Part shown: positions 8,895 to 18,028 of the stretch, piece by piece | Layout of the letters: each line of letters begins with the position of its first letter | How positions within the stretch are numbered: position 1 is the first letter of the stretch | NCBI GenBank assembly: GCA_052148155.1 | Contig: JBKQIY010000048.1 | Span: forward strand, 1-64,000 | Length of the DNA stretch: 64,000 nt | Origin: JBBQER01 sp052148155 | GTDB taxonomy: Bacteria > Actinomycetota > Acidimicrobiia > IMCC26256 > PALSA-610 | Direction: 5' to 3' | Position numbers and translations under genes: made by a program | Notes under the pieces: generated by a model | What the model saw: only the letters and a program-made list of their open reading frames with translations | The model's database searches: none | What the model was told of the DNA's origin: nothing

Positions 8895-10108
8895 CGGTCG
8901 ATGTCTCCGAGTATGAAGTACAAGCTCGCGAGGATGGTGATGATGTCGGGCACGTAGACGCCGCGCAGCATCCACGGCAGGATCGACACGTTGCTGAACG
9001 ACGCCGATCGGATTTTCACGCGGAACGGGCCGGTCCCGCCTTTGGAGACGATGTAGTAGCCCATCTCACCGAGCGGGTTCTCGGTGTTGACCCAGACCTC
9101 ACCCTCGGGCACCTTGATGATGCGCGGCACCTTGGCCATGATCGGCCCACTTGGCATCTGGTCGATGAGCTGCAGCACCATCCGAGCCGATTCGCGTGTC
9201 TCTTGGAGTCGAACCCAGTAGCGCGCGAAGGAGTCGCCGTCGGGGTGGGTCCAAACTTTCCAGTCGAGTTCGTTGTAGGGAAGGTGGGGGTTTCCGTCAC
9301 GGCGAAGATCCCAGTCGATTCCACTCGCGCGAATGTTCGAGCCCGACACGCCGTACGCGGCGCCGAGTTCGGCCGGGATGATCCCGATCGAACGGGTGCG
9401 CTGCTCGAAGATCGGGTTGCCGACGACGAGATTCTCGAACTCGTCGCACGACTCGAGCACCTTGCGCATGGTGGTGCGGGTCTCGCTGTTCCAGCCCCAT
9501 GGGAGATCGTCTTTGAGCCCACCGAGACGGTTGAAGTTGGGGTGGAAACGACCACCGGTGACAGCCTCGATGAGGTTGAGGACGTACTCGCGGTCCCGGA
9601 ATCCGTAGAAGGCGGGGGTGATCGCGCCGACTTGGAGGCCCATCTCGCCGAGGAACAACAAGAACGTCGCGATGCGCGAAAGCTCGGTGAGCACTGTGCG
9701 GATGTACTGCGCGCGCGGCGGCGCTTCGATCCCCATCAGCATCTCGGCTCCCGCGACGAAAGGAACCTCGTTGGCGAACGACGAGAGCCAGTCGATGCGG
9801 TTGATGAGCGTCGTGATCTGCGGGTATGTGCGGAACTCTGTGAGCTTCTCGTAGCCGCGGTGCATGTAGCCAATCACGGGGTCGGCCGCGATCACCCGTT
9901 CGCCGTCGAGTCGAACCACGAGCCGCAACGTGCCGTGTGTTGCCGGATGTTGCGGACCGAGGTTGAGAATCATGTCGCCGGTGTCGAGTTCGACATTGAC
10001 TTGCGCCTCGGCGAGTTGGCGCAACATTTGCGGGTCGAGATGCACCTCAGGCAACTGCCCGACTTCGCCGGGCAGGTCGGGCGGCGGAAGCTCGGTGCCG
10101 GTGGTCAT
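8891..10108 (-). CDS. nuoD: NADH-quinone oxidoreductase subunit D (11-subunit operon), Arg84/Trp107 variant
   Basis: The 49-kDa-type subunit, forming the quinone site with NuoB; 405 residues from ATG 10108, which overlaps nuoC as ATGA. GPQHPATHG carries the quinone-site histidine at residue 58. Two residues set it apart from the second copy. MHRGYEKL keeps the arginine (residue 84) that NDUFAF7 methylates in mitochondria. NRIDW has Trp107 where the quinone-ligating Tyr of canonical complex I sits (DRLDY, or TRMDY in the second copy). Confidence 0.95.
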   Translation of the reverse strand: MTTGTELPPPDLPGEVGQLPEVHLDPQMLRQLAEAQVNVELDTGDMILNLGPQHPATHGTLRLVVRLDGERVIAADPVIGYMHRGYEKLTEFRTYPQITTLINRIDWLSSFANEVPFVAGAEMLMGIEAPPRAQYIRTVLTELSRIATFLLFLGEMGLQVGAITPAFYGFRDREYVLNLIEAVTGGRFHPNFNRLGGLKDDLPWGWNSETRTTMRKVLESCDEFENLVVGNPIFEQRTRSIGIIPAELGAAYGVSGSNIRASGIDWDLRRDGNPHLPYNELDWKVWTHPDGDSFARYWVRLQETRESARMVLQLIDQMPSGPIMAKVPRIIKVPEGEVWVNTENPLGEMGYYIVSKGGTGPFRVKIRSASFSNVSILPWMLRGVYVPDIITILASLYFILGDIDR

Positions 10109-10812
10109 GACGCCTCCACCGCAGCTTCGTCGCCGTCGCTCTCCTCGCCGGGCATCGGCTCGACGTCGACGAGACCGGGCCAGGGCTTCACTTCGCGTGC
10201 GAGTAACGGAAAGTCCTTGCGCAGCGGGTGACCCTCGAACTCGAACGGCAGGTAGAGGTGGCGCAGCGCGGGATGTCCGTCGAACTGAATGCCGTACATC
10301 TCCCAGGTCTCTCGCTCGTGCCAATCGGCTCCGGGGTACACCGAAACCCACGACTCGGCCCAAGGGTTGTGTTCGTCGACATCGGTCTTCAGCACGACGC
10401 GCTGATGGGCACCTCGCGTCGACGCGACCATCGCGAACACTTGGAAACGGCCGGCTGCGCCGGCGACACCGTAGGTCATCTCCTTCGGCTGCGCGGGAGT
10501 CGAGGTGTCGCCCGAGCCTTCGTCGACAAGATCCGGCGCGGGCATCCAGTCGATGGCGGAGATGAACGAGAGATAGTCGCAGCCGAGTTGTTCCTTGCAG
10601 AACTGAGCGGACCGGCGCCACGCGTCGGGCGCCACCCGTATGACGACATCGCCGTAGGTCGCGCCGTGTTCGACGATTGCTTCGCCGAGCTCGGCCTCGA
10701 GGCGAGCGAGCATCTGGGTTGCGGCCTCATCCAACGAGTCGGCCGGGCTGGGTGCGTCGGCGACGTCCACTTCCGTCGCCTCGACCTGGGGCTCCGTCAC
10801 TTCGTCAGCCAA
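10105..10812 (-). CDS. nuoC: NADH-quinone oxidoreductase subunit C (11-subunit operon)
   Basis: The 30-kDa-type hydrophilic subunit, 235 residues, with the signature WHERETWEMYGIQFDGHPALRHLYLP near the C-terminus. About 27 acidic residues precede the conserved fold. The chosen start is TTG 10812, overlapping the nuoB stop by eight bases; an in-frame GTG at residue 5 is an alternative. The stop overlaps the nuoD start as ATGA. Confidence 0.93.
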   Translation of the reverse strand: MADEVTEPQVEATEVDVADAPSPADSLDEAATQMLARLEAELGEAIVEHGATYGDVVIRVAPDAWRRSAQFCKEQLGCDYLSFISAIDWMPAPDLVDEGSGDTSTPAQPKEMTYGVAGAAGRFQVFAMVASTRGAHQRVVLKTDVDEHNPWAESWVSVYPGADWHERETWEMYGIQFDGHPALRHLYLPFEFEGHPLRKDFPLLAREVKPWPGLVDVEPMPGEESDGDEAAVEAS

Positions 10813-11314
10813 CGACGATCGGGTCCCGCTGCGTGGCGCGCCAGCGCTCGGAAGGGTTCTCGTTTTGGATCCGCTCCTGCAACATCACGATGCCTTGAAT
10901 GAAGGCTTCGGGCCGCGGCGGACATCCCGGCACGTATACGTCGACGGGGATGATCTGGTCGACGCCCTTGGTGACCGAGTACGAATCCCAGTACGGCCCG
11001 CCGCAGTTCGCGCACGATCCCATCGAGATGACGTACTTGGGATCGGGCATCTGTTCATAGAGACGCTTGATCGCGGGCGCCATCTTGTCGGTCACCGTTC
11101 CGGAGATCACGATGAGGTCGGCCTGACGTGGACTGGCGGGGAATGGGATGACCCCGAGTCGCATCACGTCGTATCGGGGGCCGGCCAGCGCGGCGCCCAT
11201 CTCGATCGCACAGCAGGCAAGTCCCCACTGGAACATCCACAGCGAGTACTTCCGGCTGTAATTCAGCAGCCACGTGAGCGGCTTCGGCGCCTTGCCCGAG
11301 CTGATCAGGCCCAC
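10805..11314 (-). CDS. nuoB: NADH-quinone oxidoreductase subunit B (11-subunit operon)
   Basis: Subunit carrying cluster N2, the last iron-sulfur centre before quinone; 169 residues. The tandem-cysteine motif GLACCAIEMG, then MGSCANCGG and VPGCPPRPE, give the four N2 ligands. Starts at GTG 11314, overlapping the nuoA stop by ten bases. Confidence 0.95.
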   Translation of the reverse strand: MGLISSGKAPKPLTWLLNYSRKYSLWMFQWGLACCAIEMGAALAGPRYDVMRLGVIPFPASPRQADLIVISGTVTDKMAPAIKRLYEQMPDPKYVISMGSCANCGGPYWDSYSVTKGVDQIIPVDVYVPGCPPRPEAFIQGIVMLQERIQNENPSERWRATQRDPIVVG

Positions 11315-11667
11315 TTGAGGAGCCCCTTACGCCAGACGTATGCGAGCCCGAGCAGCAACACGAGCACGAACACCGTCATTTCGATCAGCCCGAACCATCG
11401 CAACCCGTCGACGTCGACCGCCCACGGGAAGATGAAGACCGCCTCGACGTCGAAGATCACAAAGAGCAGGGCGTAGATGTAGTAGCGGACGTTGGCCTGG
11501 CCGAACAAGGGCAGTGGATCGGAGCCCGATTCGTAGGTGATGTATTTCTCGTCCTGCGGGAGCGTCGGACGCAGGATCCGGGCGACGGTGAGCATCGCCC
11601 CGACCATGGCGAAAGCTGCAACGACGAAAACCGCGACGGCGAGGTACTGCCTATAGAACTCGGTCAC
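11305..11667 (-). CDS. nuoA: NADH-quinone oxidoreductase subunit A (11-subunit operon)
   Basis: Three-helix membrane subunit, 120 residues from GTG 11667, the usual NuoA length. The acidic YESGSDPLPLFGQANVRYYIYALLFVIFDVEAVF loop and helix is characteristic. The frame continues upstream without conserved sequence, so the GTG preceded by a GGAG Shine-Dalgarno-like sequence was chosen. It is the first gene of the operon; a TATACT box lies about 40 nt upstream. Confidence 0.93.
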   Translation of the reverse strand: MTEFYRQYLAVAVFVVAAFAMVGAMLTVARILRPTLPQDEKYITYESGSDPLPLFGQANVRYYIYALLFVIFDVEAVFIFPWAVDVDGLRWFGLIEMTVFVLVLLLGLAYVWRKGLLKWA

Positions 11668-11707
11668 GACGCGGCTCCGGGACCAGGCCGGGGTGGGATC
11701 GAGGCGG

Positions 11708-11713
11708 AGTATA
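11708..11713 (-). promoter_or_regulatory. Putative -10 box of the 11-subunit nuo operon
   Basis: TATACT on the minus strand, the best -10 match in the gap between nuoA and the divergent patatin gene. Initiation about 7 nt downstream would give a leader of roughly 35 nt. No convincing TTGACA box is seen. Confidence 0.4.
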
Positions 11714-11738
11714 CGCGTGAGAATTTCGCGGGAGAGAA

Positions 11739-12758
11739 ATGGGCAACCGCCCGCGCACGTTGATCTGGGAGGTGGACCACGCGCGGGACAGAGCAAAGAC
11801 ACACAAGCTCACCCCGCGGCCGGCCGATGAACCCACGATGGGCTCACATGTGGCCTTCCCAACTGGTGGCCGTCGGCGCGCGATGCGCCGACCCGACGAG
11901 CCGCGCACCGCGTTCGTGCTGTCCGGGGGCGGAAACCAGGGGGTCAGCCAGGTCGGCATGCTCCGCGCGCTCCTCGAACGCGAGATCGTGCCCGACGTCG
12001 TGGTCGGCACCTCGGCCGGCGCGCTGAACGGCGCCGGCATCTGCTTCGCGCCGAATCTCACCGGTGTGGCGCAGCTGTCGGCCGTATGGGAGCAATTGCG
12101 CAGCGATCAGGTCTTTCCGGGCGGGAAGATCCACCGAGCCTGGAACGTCGTACGGCGCGGCACCCACCTCTTCGGGAGCGAGGGTCTCGAAGCCCTGATC
12201 CACCACAGCACCCCGGCCCGGCTGTTCTCCGACCTCGAGATCCCGCTGCGGGTCATCGCGACCGACCTCGACACTGGAGAAGAGGTCGTACTGGTTCGGG
12301 GTCCGCTCAAACCGGCGCTCCTCGCGAGTACTGCGCTGCCCGGAGTGTTCCCGATCGTGCACCACGACGGCCGCCGTCTGGTCGACGGTGGAGTGGTCGA
12401 CAACGTGCCGCTCTCGCATGCGTTGGCCGGTCCGGTCGACCGGGTGTTCGTGCTCAACGTCTCGTCGGGGATGTCCGAACGTGTCGAACGATCACCGCTC
12501 GACGTTGTGATGACAAGCTTCACCCATGCCCGCGGCCAGCGCTACGAGCTCGAGCTACGTCATGTACCGCCCCAGATCGAGGTGATCGAGCTCCCACGCC
12601 CACCCGATCCGCGAGATCTGTTCGATTTCTCCGGCGCGCGTGAGTTGATCGAAGCGGCCTACGAACTCGCCAACGAGGCGCTGGACCGCGCCGCGGTCGC
12701 GCCGGCGACTGCTGAACTCCGACGCCGCTTCCGGCGCCGCCGAGGCGTCGTCGCGTAA
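11739..12758 (+). CDS. Patatin-like phospholipase family protein
   Basis: Predicted serine lipase/acyl hydrolase of 339 residues. The patatin signatures are complete: oxyanion loop LSGGGNQGVSQ (residues 61-71), nucleophile motif GTSAG with Ser92, and the dyad aspartate Asp216 in DGGVVDN. The substrate cannot be read from sequence. ATG 11739 has a GGGAGAG ribosome-binding site; ATG 11838 and ATG 11883 are in-frame alternatives that would remove a non-conserved N-terminus. The gene lies between the two complex I operons, on the opposite strand to both. Confidence 0.85.
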   Translation: MGNRPRTLIWEVDHARDRAKTHKLTPRPADEPTMGSHVAFPTGGRRRAMRRPDEPRTAFVLSGGGNQGVSQVGMLRALLEREIVPDVVVGTSAGALNGAGICFAPNLTGVAQLSAVWEQLRSDQVFPGGKIHRAWNVVRRGTHLFGSEGLEALIHHSTPARLFSDLEIPLRVIATDLDTGEEVVLVRGPLKPALLASTALPGVFPIVHHDGRRLVDGGVVDNVPLSHALAGPVDRVFVLNVSSGMSERVERSPLDVVMTSFTHARGQRYELELRHVPPQIEVIELPRPPDPRDLFDFSGARELIEAAYELANEALDRAAVAPATAELRRRFRRRRGVVA

Positions 12759-12761
12759 GGA

Positions 12762-12805
12762 CTCGGCTGCCGCCAAAGAGCCGAGCCGGGGTGCAATCCG
12801 GCTCG
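12762..12805. terminator. Overlapping alternative hairpins between convergent genes
   Basis: Two perfect stems share one arm. CTCGGCT (12762-12768) pairs with AGCCGAG (12779-12785). CGAGCCGG (12782-12789) pairs with CCGGCTCG (12798-12805). They sit between the convergent patatin and nuoN stops and probably act as a bidirectional terminator. No clear U-tract follows. Confidence 0.5.
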
Positions 12806-12817
12806 AATCGCGAAGGT

Positions 12818-14353
12818 CTAGTGCGACAACAGTTGGGTGGCGTGCTTGGCGAAGTCGAGCATGCCGCCGGGCATGATCCCGAGGAAGAGCACGGCGACCG
12901 CGGCGATCGTCAGCGTCGCACGGGTTCCGAAGTCGACGCGGGCCCGTGTCGTGTCGGCGGGTTGCGGTTCGTTGTCGGCCGGCGAATACATCGCGAGCAC
13001 GATCCGCAGATACACGAACGCCGCGACCGCGGCCGCGAGCATCCCGAGTAGCGCGAGGACGTACTGTCGTTGGTCGATGGCTGCGCTGAATACCGACAGC
13101 TTCGCCACGAAGCCGCCGGTGAGCGGTACGCCGGCCTGCGCGAGCAGGAACAACGTGAAGACTCCGGCGAGGAGCGGCTGACGGCGTCCAAGACCGCGAT
13201 AGTCGGACAGCGCGTGCTGGTCGTCGTGTTGAGTTGCGACCACCGCCACGACCGCGAACGCGCCGATCGTCATGAACGCATACGTCAGCACGTAGAACAA
13301 CGCTGCGCTTGTGCCCTTCGCGGTCGCGGCTTGCACTGCAATCAAGACGTAACCGGCATGACTGATTGACGAGTACGCGAGCATTCGCTTCACGTCGGTC
13401 TGCACGATCGCGGCGATGCTCCCAACGAACAAGGACGCCACTGCGAGCACAAAGAAGATTGGGCGCCAATCAACGCTGTACAGCCACAACGAGCCAACGA
13501 AGACTCGCAGAATTGCGGCAAAGGCCGCAGCTTTCGTGGCCGACGCCATGAACGCGGTGACGGGCGTCGGCGAACCCTGGTACACGTCGGGCGTCCACAT
13601 GTGGAACGGCGCGGCCGCGACCTTGAAGCCGAGCCCGACGATGAGGAAGGCGATACCGAGCAACAGCACACCGTCGTGGAGGAGCGTGGTCGTCGCCAGG
13701 AAGTCGGCGATGCCCGTGAGGTTCGTCGTGCCGGTTCCGCCGTACACGAGCGCCACGCCGTAGAGGAACACGGCCGACGAGAACGAACCGAGCAGGAAAT
13801 ATTTGAGACCGGCCTCCTGCGACGTGGTGCGACGGCGGTCGAACGCGGCGAGTACGTACAACGCGATCGAGAGGATCTCGAGCGAAAGGAAGATGGTGAC
13901 GAGGTCGTTGGCCGAGGTCATCAGCATCATGCCGGTGGCCGAGCAGAGCATCAGCGCGAAATATTCGGGACCTTCGAGGTGCTCGCGCTTGAGGTAGCTC
14001 GACGAAAGCAACAGTGCGAGCAGGGTCGCGATGAGCACGACCGTCTTGGCGAAGACGGCGAAACCATCGACCGCGATCATGCCGACTTGTGGTTTCTCGC
14101 TGGTCAGCAGCGTCTGGTACGCGCCGTGGTGCTGCACGAACGTCCATTGGACGGCGGTGAACACACCCGACGTGGCCAGACCGGCGATCGCGATGACCAA
14201 CGATGCCTCGTGGACCCGTGGGTTGTGCCGGACGAGTGAACGGAGGAGCACGATGCACAACGCGGCGGCGAACACCGCGATCTCGGGCGCGATCGCGAAC
14301 CAGTCGATCGACGGGACCGCGATGTGGGTCACGGGAACGTTGGCGCCGATCAC
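12818..14353 (-). CDS. nuoN: NADH-quinone oxidoreductase subunit N (14-subunit operon)
   Basis: Antiporter-like membrane subunit, 511 residues, with the NuoN loop KVAAAPFHMWTPDVYQGSPTPVTAFM and KRMLAYSSISHAGYV. GTG 14353 overlaps the nuoM stop as GTGA and was preferred over the longer open frame. It is the last gene of the 14-gene complex I operon and converges on the patatin gene. Confidence 0.95.
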   Translation of the reverse strand: MIGANVPVTHIAVPSIDWFAIAPEIAVFAAALCIVLLRSLVRHNPRVHEASLVIAIAGLATSGVFTAVQWTFVQHHGAYQTLLTSEKPQVGMIAVDGFAVFAKTVVLIATLLALLLSSSYLKREHLEGPEYFALMLCSATGMMLMTSANDLVTIFLSLEILSIALYVLAAFDRRRTTSQEAGLKYFLLGSFSSAVFLYGVALVYGGTGTTNLTGIADFLATTTLLHDGVLLLGIAFLIVGLGFKVAAAPFHMWTPDVYQGSPTPVTAFMASATKAAAFAAILRVFVGSLWLYSVDWRPIFFVLAVASLFVGSIAAIVQTDVKRMLAYSSISHAGYVLIAVQAATAKGTSAALFYVLTYAFMTIGAFAVVAVVATQHDDQHALSDYRGLGRRQPLLAGVFTLFLLAQAGVPLTGGFVAKLSVFSAAIDQRQYVLALLGMLAAAVAAFVYLRIVLAMYSPADNEPQPADTTRARVDFGTRATLTIAAVAVLFLGIMPGGMLDFAKHATQLLSH

Positions 14354-16050
14354 TTGGCGCCCTCTTCCGACCCGCACGGCCCGAAATCACTGGAGCCGAG
14401 AGACTCGTGCGACGCCGGCGCGAAACGCAGAGCGTGAATCTTCACCGTGTAGCGCCCGCTGCCGTCGACCAGACATTCATCGGTCGCGACGTCGACCGCG
14501 GGCGGCTTGTGGTTGCTGTGCGTCTCGATTTGAGTGACGAGCGCCGAGACGCTGGGTTGGAGACGGTCGAGCACGGGCTTGGGATAGAAACCGAGGAACA
14601 GGGACAGGCCGAGCAACGGCGCCACGGTGCAGATCTCACGAAATCCGATGTCTCGCGTCGCCGCGTTCTTCTCGTCGGGCACGCCTGTGAACGCACGCTG
14701 CACCGCCCACAACATGTACACGGCGGCGAGAATGACACCGGTCGTCGCGACAACCGCGAACCAGCGGCTTGTGAGGAAGGCGCCGAGCAGCGAGAGAAAC
14801 TCGCCAACGAAGCCGGAGAACCCGGGCAGCCCGATCGACGCGAACGTCGCCGCGACAAATAGCCCGCCGAAGACTGGCACTGCCTTCCACAGGCCGCGGA
14901 ATTCGGACAGTTCGTACGTGTGTCGGCGGTCGTAGAGCATGCCGACGAGGAGGAACAACGCGCCGGTCGTGAGGCCGTGCGAAAGCATCGTGAATAAGCC
15001 GCCCGAAATTCCTTCTCTTGTCAGCGCGAAGATCCCGAGCACAACGAAGCCGAGGTGCGCGATCGACGAGTAGGCGACGATCCGCTTGAGGTTCGGTTGC
15101 ATCGTCGCGACGATGGCGCCATAGGTGATGCCGACTACCGCGACGACCAACAGGATCGGTGCGAGGTCGACCGCGGCCTGTGGAAACATCGGAATCGCGA
15201 AACGCAAGAAGCCGTAGGCGCCCATCTTCAGGAGCACGCCCGCCAGCACCACCGAGCCGGCCGTGGGCGCATCGGTGTGAGCGTCCGGCAACCAGGTGTG
15301 GAAGGGGACGAGTGGGATCTTCACGGCGAAGCCGACGGCGAACGCCAAGAACAACCACTTCGCTGTCGTCACCGACATGTTGTGCGCTGACGACGCCCAG
15401 CTCGTGAGCACCCGCACGTCGAAGGTGAGCTGGCCGGTCGCGTGCTGGTGCAAGAACGCGACCGAGAGGATCCCGGCGAACAAGAAAGCTGAACCGGTCG
15501 CCGTGTACAGGAAGAACTTCACAGCCGCGTAGCGCCGGTTGTCGTGACCCCAGCCGGCGATGAGGAAGTACATCGGCACGAGCACGAGTTCGAAGAACAC
15601 GAAGAACACGATCGAGTCGAGCGCCACGAATACGCCGATCACCGCCGCTTCGAGCAGCAACATCCAGAACGTGAACGACTTTGGCCGCTCGAGCTCGGCG
15701 GACGCGAGCATGCTGATCGGAATCAGCAATGCGGTGAGCGCGACCATAAACAAGCTGATGCCGTCAACTCCGAGTATCCACCGGATACCTAAGGCCGGCA
15801 TCCACGGGTGGTCTGAGACGAACTGATAGCCGGCTTGGTTGGTATCGAACTGGACGAGTAGATAGACCGCGAGGCCGAAGGTCGCCGCGCTCGTGACGTA
15901 GCCGACCGTGCGCGTGAGCTCGGGCCGGCGTCCCGGTATCAGGAGCGTGATCACGGCGCCCGCGGCCGGCACGAAGATCAACGCCGTGAGCAGCGGGAAG
16001 CCGCCGTTGGTGAGGTGCGCGGCGGCGACGGCCGCGACGGGGGCCATCAC
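14350..16050 (-). CDS. nuoM: NADH-quinone oxidoreductase subunit M (14-subunit operon)
   Basis: Antiporter-like membrane subunit with the standard LVPFHTWLPDAHTDAPTAGSV and LKRIVAYSSIAHLGF motifs. At 566 residues it carries a hydrophilic C-terminal extension of about 55 residues after the last membrane segment. This tail contains two cysteines (DECLVDG and FGPCGSEEG) and is absent from the other copy. Translation starts at GTG 16050 or the adjacent ATG 16047, which overlaps the nuoL stop as TGATG. Confidence 0.95.
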   Translation of the reverse strand: MMAPVAAVAAAHLTNGGFPLLTALIFVPAAGAVITLLIPGRRPELTRTVGYVTSAATFGLAVYLLVQFDTNQAGYQFVSDHPWMPALGIRWILGVDGISLFMVALTALLIPISMLASAELERPKSFTFWMLLLEAAVIGVFVALDSIVFFVFFELVLVPMYFLIAGWGHDNRRYAAVKFFLYTATGSAFLFAGILSVAFLHQHATGQLTFDVRVLTSWASSAHNMSVTTAKWLFLAFAVGFAVKIPLVPFHTWLPDAHTDAPTAGSVVLAGVLLKMGAYGFLRFAIPMFPQAAVDLAPILLVVAVVGITYGAIVATMQPNLKRIVAYSSIAHLGFVVLGIFALTREGISGGLFTMLSHGLTTGALFLLVGMLYDRRHTYELSEFRGLWKAVPVFGGLFVAATFASIGLPGFSGFVGEFLSLLGAFLTSRWFAVVATTGVILAAVYMLWAVQRAFTGVPDEKNAATRDIGFREICTVAPLLGLSLFLGFYPKPVLDRLQPSVSALVTQIETHSNHKPPAVDVATDECLVDGSGRYTVKIHALRFAPASHESLGSSDFGPCGSEEGAK

Positions 16051-18026
16051 AGTGTCGCTCGGGTCGTGATGAACACGAGCACTAGGACGGCACCGACCAC
16101 GATCGCGAGCGCGTAGTTGCGCACGAGACCGGTCTGCACTTTTCGGAGCCCACCACCGGCGTGTTGGAAGGTGCGACCGATGCCGTTGACGGCGCCATCG
16201 ATCGTGTCACGGTCGACTCCCTCGCTCAGGAAGCGAGCGGCCGTGGTTGCCGGGCCGCTCACAAAGCGGGCGAGACCGACGTCGAGGTAGTACGCGTTGG
16301 CGAGCACTTTGGCGAACGGCCCGAGCGCCTTGACGGTTGGATCGTCGCCGTGTGCGTCGAGACCGTTCCGGTACACCGAGCGGGCGACCACGATGCCGAC
16401 GAAGGCGATGACGAGCGCCACGGTCGACAACGCGAGACCCGCGCTGAACGACGACGCGCGGATGTCGGGTGCGCCGGTCAGTACCGGTGCAAGCCACCGG
16501 TCGAGGAGGTTGAGCTTGGAGTTGTCGAACGGCATGTCGATCACGAAGCCGATCGTCGAGAGCGCGGCGAGCGCGACGAGCGGAACCGTCATGGTCCACG
16601 GCGACTCGTGCGGCTCGTGGTGCGAGCCGGCGTGCGTCTCTGTGTGGCCTTGGTCGGCGGCATCCACGGCGACGGCGGGCTCGCGCCAGCGTTCGTTTCC
16701 GTAGAAGACGAGCCACACCTGACGGGTCATGTAGAACGCGGTGAGGATCGCTCCGAGCACGCCCACCGCCCACAGCGCGTACTCGTGATGGAACCACGCT
16801 TTGGCCAGGATCTCGTCCTTCGACCAGAACCCGGCGAACGGGATCACGCCGGCGATGGCGAGCCACCCCACGATGAACGTCGCGGCGGTGATCGGCATGT
16901 ACTTGCGCAGCCCGCCCATGCGTCGCATGTCCTGCTCGTCGCCCATGCCGTGGATGACGGAGCCGGCACCGAGGAACAGCAACGCTTTGAAGAAGGCGTG
17001 CATGATCATGTGGAAGATCGCCGCGCTGTACGCGCCGACACCGACCGCGAGGAACATGTAGCCGAGCTGACTGATCGTCGAGTAGGCGAGCACCTTTTTG
17101 ATGTCGTTTTGGACGACGGCGACGGTCGCCGCGAACAACGCGGTGATGGCGCCGACCCAGGCCACGACCGTGCTCGCGTGGCTCGAGACGTCGAAGAAGG
17201 CATGGGCACGCACGACCAGGAACACACCCGCGGTCACCATCGTGGCTGCGTGGATCAGCGCCGAGACCGGTGTCGGGCCCTCCATGGCGTCGGGAAGCCA
17301 GATGTGGAGCGGCACCTGTGCGCTCTTTCCCATCGCGCCGACAAAGAGCAACAGGGCGATGGCGGTGACGGTCGACTGCGGAAGATGAGGGGCGGCCGCG
17401 GTCGTCACGCTGTAGTTGAGCGAACCCACCTTCGAGAAGATCAGGAACATCGCGAGCATGAAACCGAGGTCACCCACGCGGTTCGTGACGAACGCTTTTT
17501 TGCCAGCGACCGCGGCCGAGTTGCGCTCGAACCAGAACGAGATCAACAGGTAGGAGCACAGCCCGACGCCTTCCCAGCCCATGAAGGTCATGAGGTAACT
17601 CGACCCGAGCACGAGCACGAGCATCGACGCGGCAAAGAGATTGAGGTACGCGAAGAACCGACTGAAGCGCGGGTCTCCGTGCATGTAACCGATCGCGTAC
17701 AAGTGGATCAACGATCCGACACCGGTGACGAACAGGATCATCGTGCAGGACAGCGGATCTGTGAGCACGCGGAAATCGACATGGAACGAACCGGCCTGGA
17801 TCCAGGTGTAGCCGTCGCTGACGTTCGACCGCTGCGCTGGCGGAAGCGAACGCAACGCGAAGAACACGACCACCGATCCGGCGAACGCGAGCGCGATCAT
17901 GAGCGTTGCCAGCCAACCGGCTTTGGGCTCGCCGATACGCGAGCCGAACAGCAACAGCACGACCGCGCCGAACGCCGGCACAACGGGGATGATCCAGGCC
18001 ACGTCGAGCAGATGTTGCGCGGTCAC
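16047..18026 (-). CDS. nuoL: NADH-quinone oxidoreductase subunit L (14-subunit operon)
   Basis: Antiporter-like subunit with the lateral helix, 659 residues from GTG 18026, two bases after the nuoK stop. Contains QVPLHIWLPDAMEGPTPVSALIHAATMV and KKVLAYSTISQLGYMF. A short His-rich loop (GHTETHAGSHHEPHE) occupies the place of the long acidic loop of the other NuoL. The open frame extends upstream over nuoK, but that part is not NuoL-like. Confidence 0.95.
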   Translation of the reverse strand: MTAQHLLDVAWIIPVVPAFGAVVLLLFGSRIGEPKAGWLATLMIALAFAGSVVVFFALRSLPPAQRSNVSDGYTWIQAGSFHVDFRVLTDPLSCTMILFVTGVGSLIHLYAIGYMHGDPRFSRFFAYLNLFAASMLVLVLGSSYLMTFMGWEGVGLCSYLLISFWFERNSAAVAGKKAFVTNRVGDLGFMLAMFLIFSKVGSLNYSVTTAAAPHLPQSTVTAIALLLFVGAMGKSAQVPLHIWLPDAMEGPTPVSALIHAATMVTAGVFLVVRAHAFFDVSSHASTVVAWVGAITALFAATVAVVQNDIKKVLAYSTISQLGYMFLAVGVGAYSAAIFHMIMHAFFKALLFLGAGSVIHGMGDEQDMRRMGGLRKYMPITAATFIVGWLAIAGVIPFAGFWSKDEILAKAWFHHEYALWAVGVLGAILTAFYMTRQVWLVFYGNERWREPAVAVDAADQGHTETHAGSHHEPHESPWTMTVPLVALAALSTIGFVIDMPFDNSKLNLLDRWLAPVLTGAPDIRASSFSAGLALSTVALVIAFVGIVVARSVYRNGLDAHGDDPTVKALGPFAKVLANAYYLDVGLARFVSGPATTAARFLSEGVDRDTIDGAVNGIGRTFQHAGGGLRKVQTGLVRNYALAIVVGAVLVLVFITTRATL

Positions 18027-18028
18027 GA

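Noticed and set aside
11668..11738. Rex-type operator upstream of the 11-subunit nuo operon (GTGAGAATTTCGC)
   Set aside because: Only one half-site-like match is present; the second half (TTCACA/TTCTCA) is missing, so it is not credible.
12555..13469. 304-codon minus-strand frame crossing the patatin/nuoN junction
   Set aside because: It spans the terminator region, lies out of frame inside nuoN and shows an Arg-rich translation typical of shadow frames.
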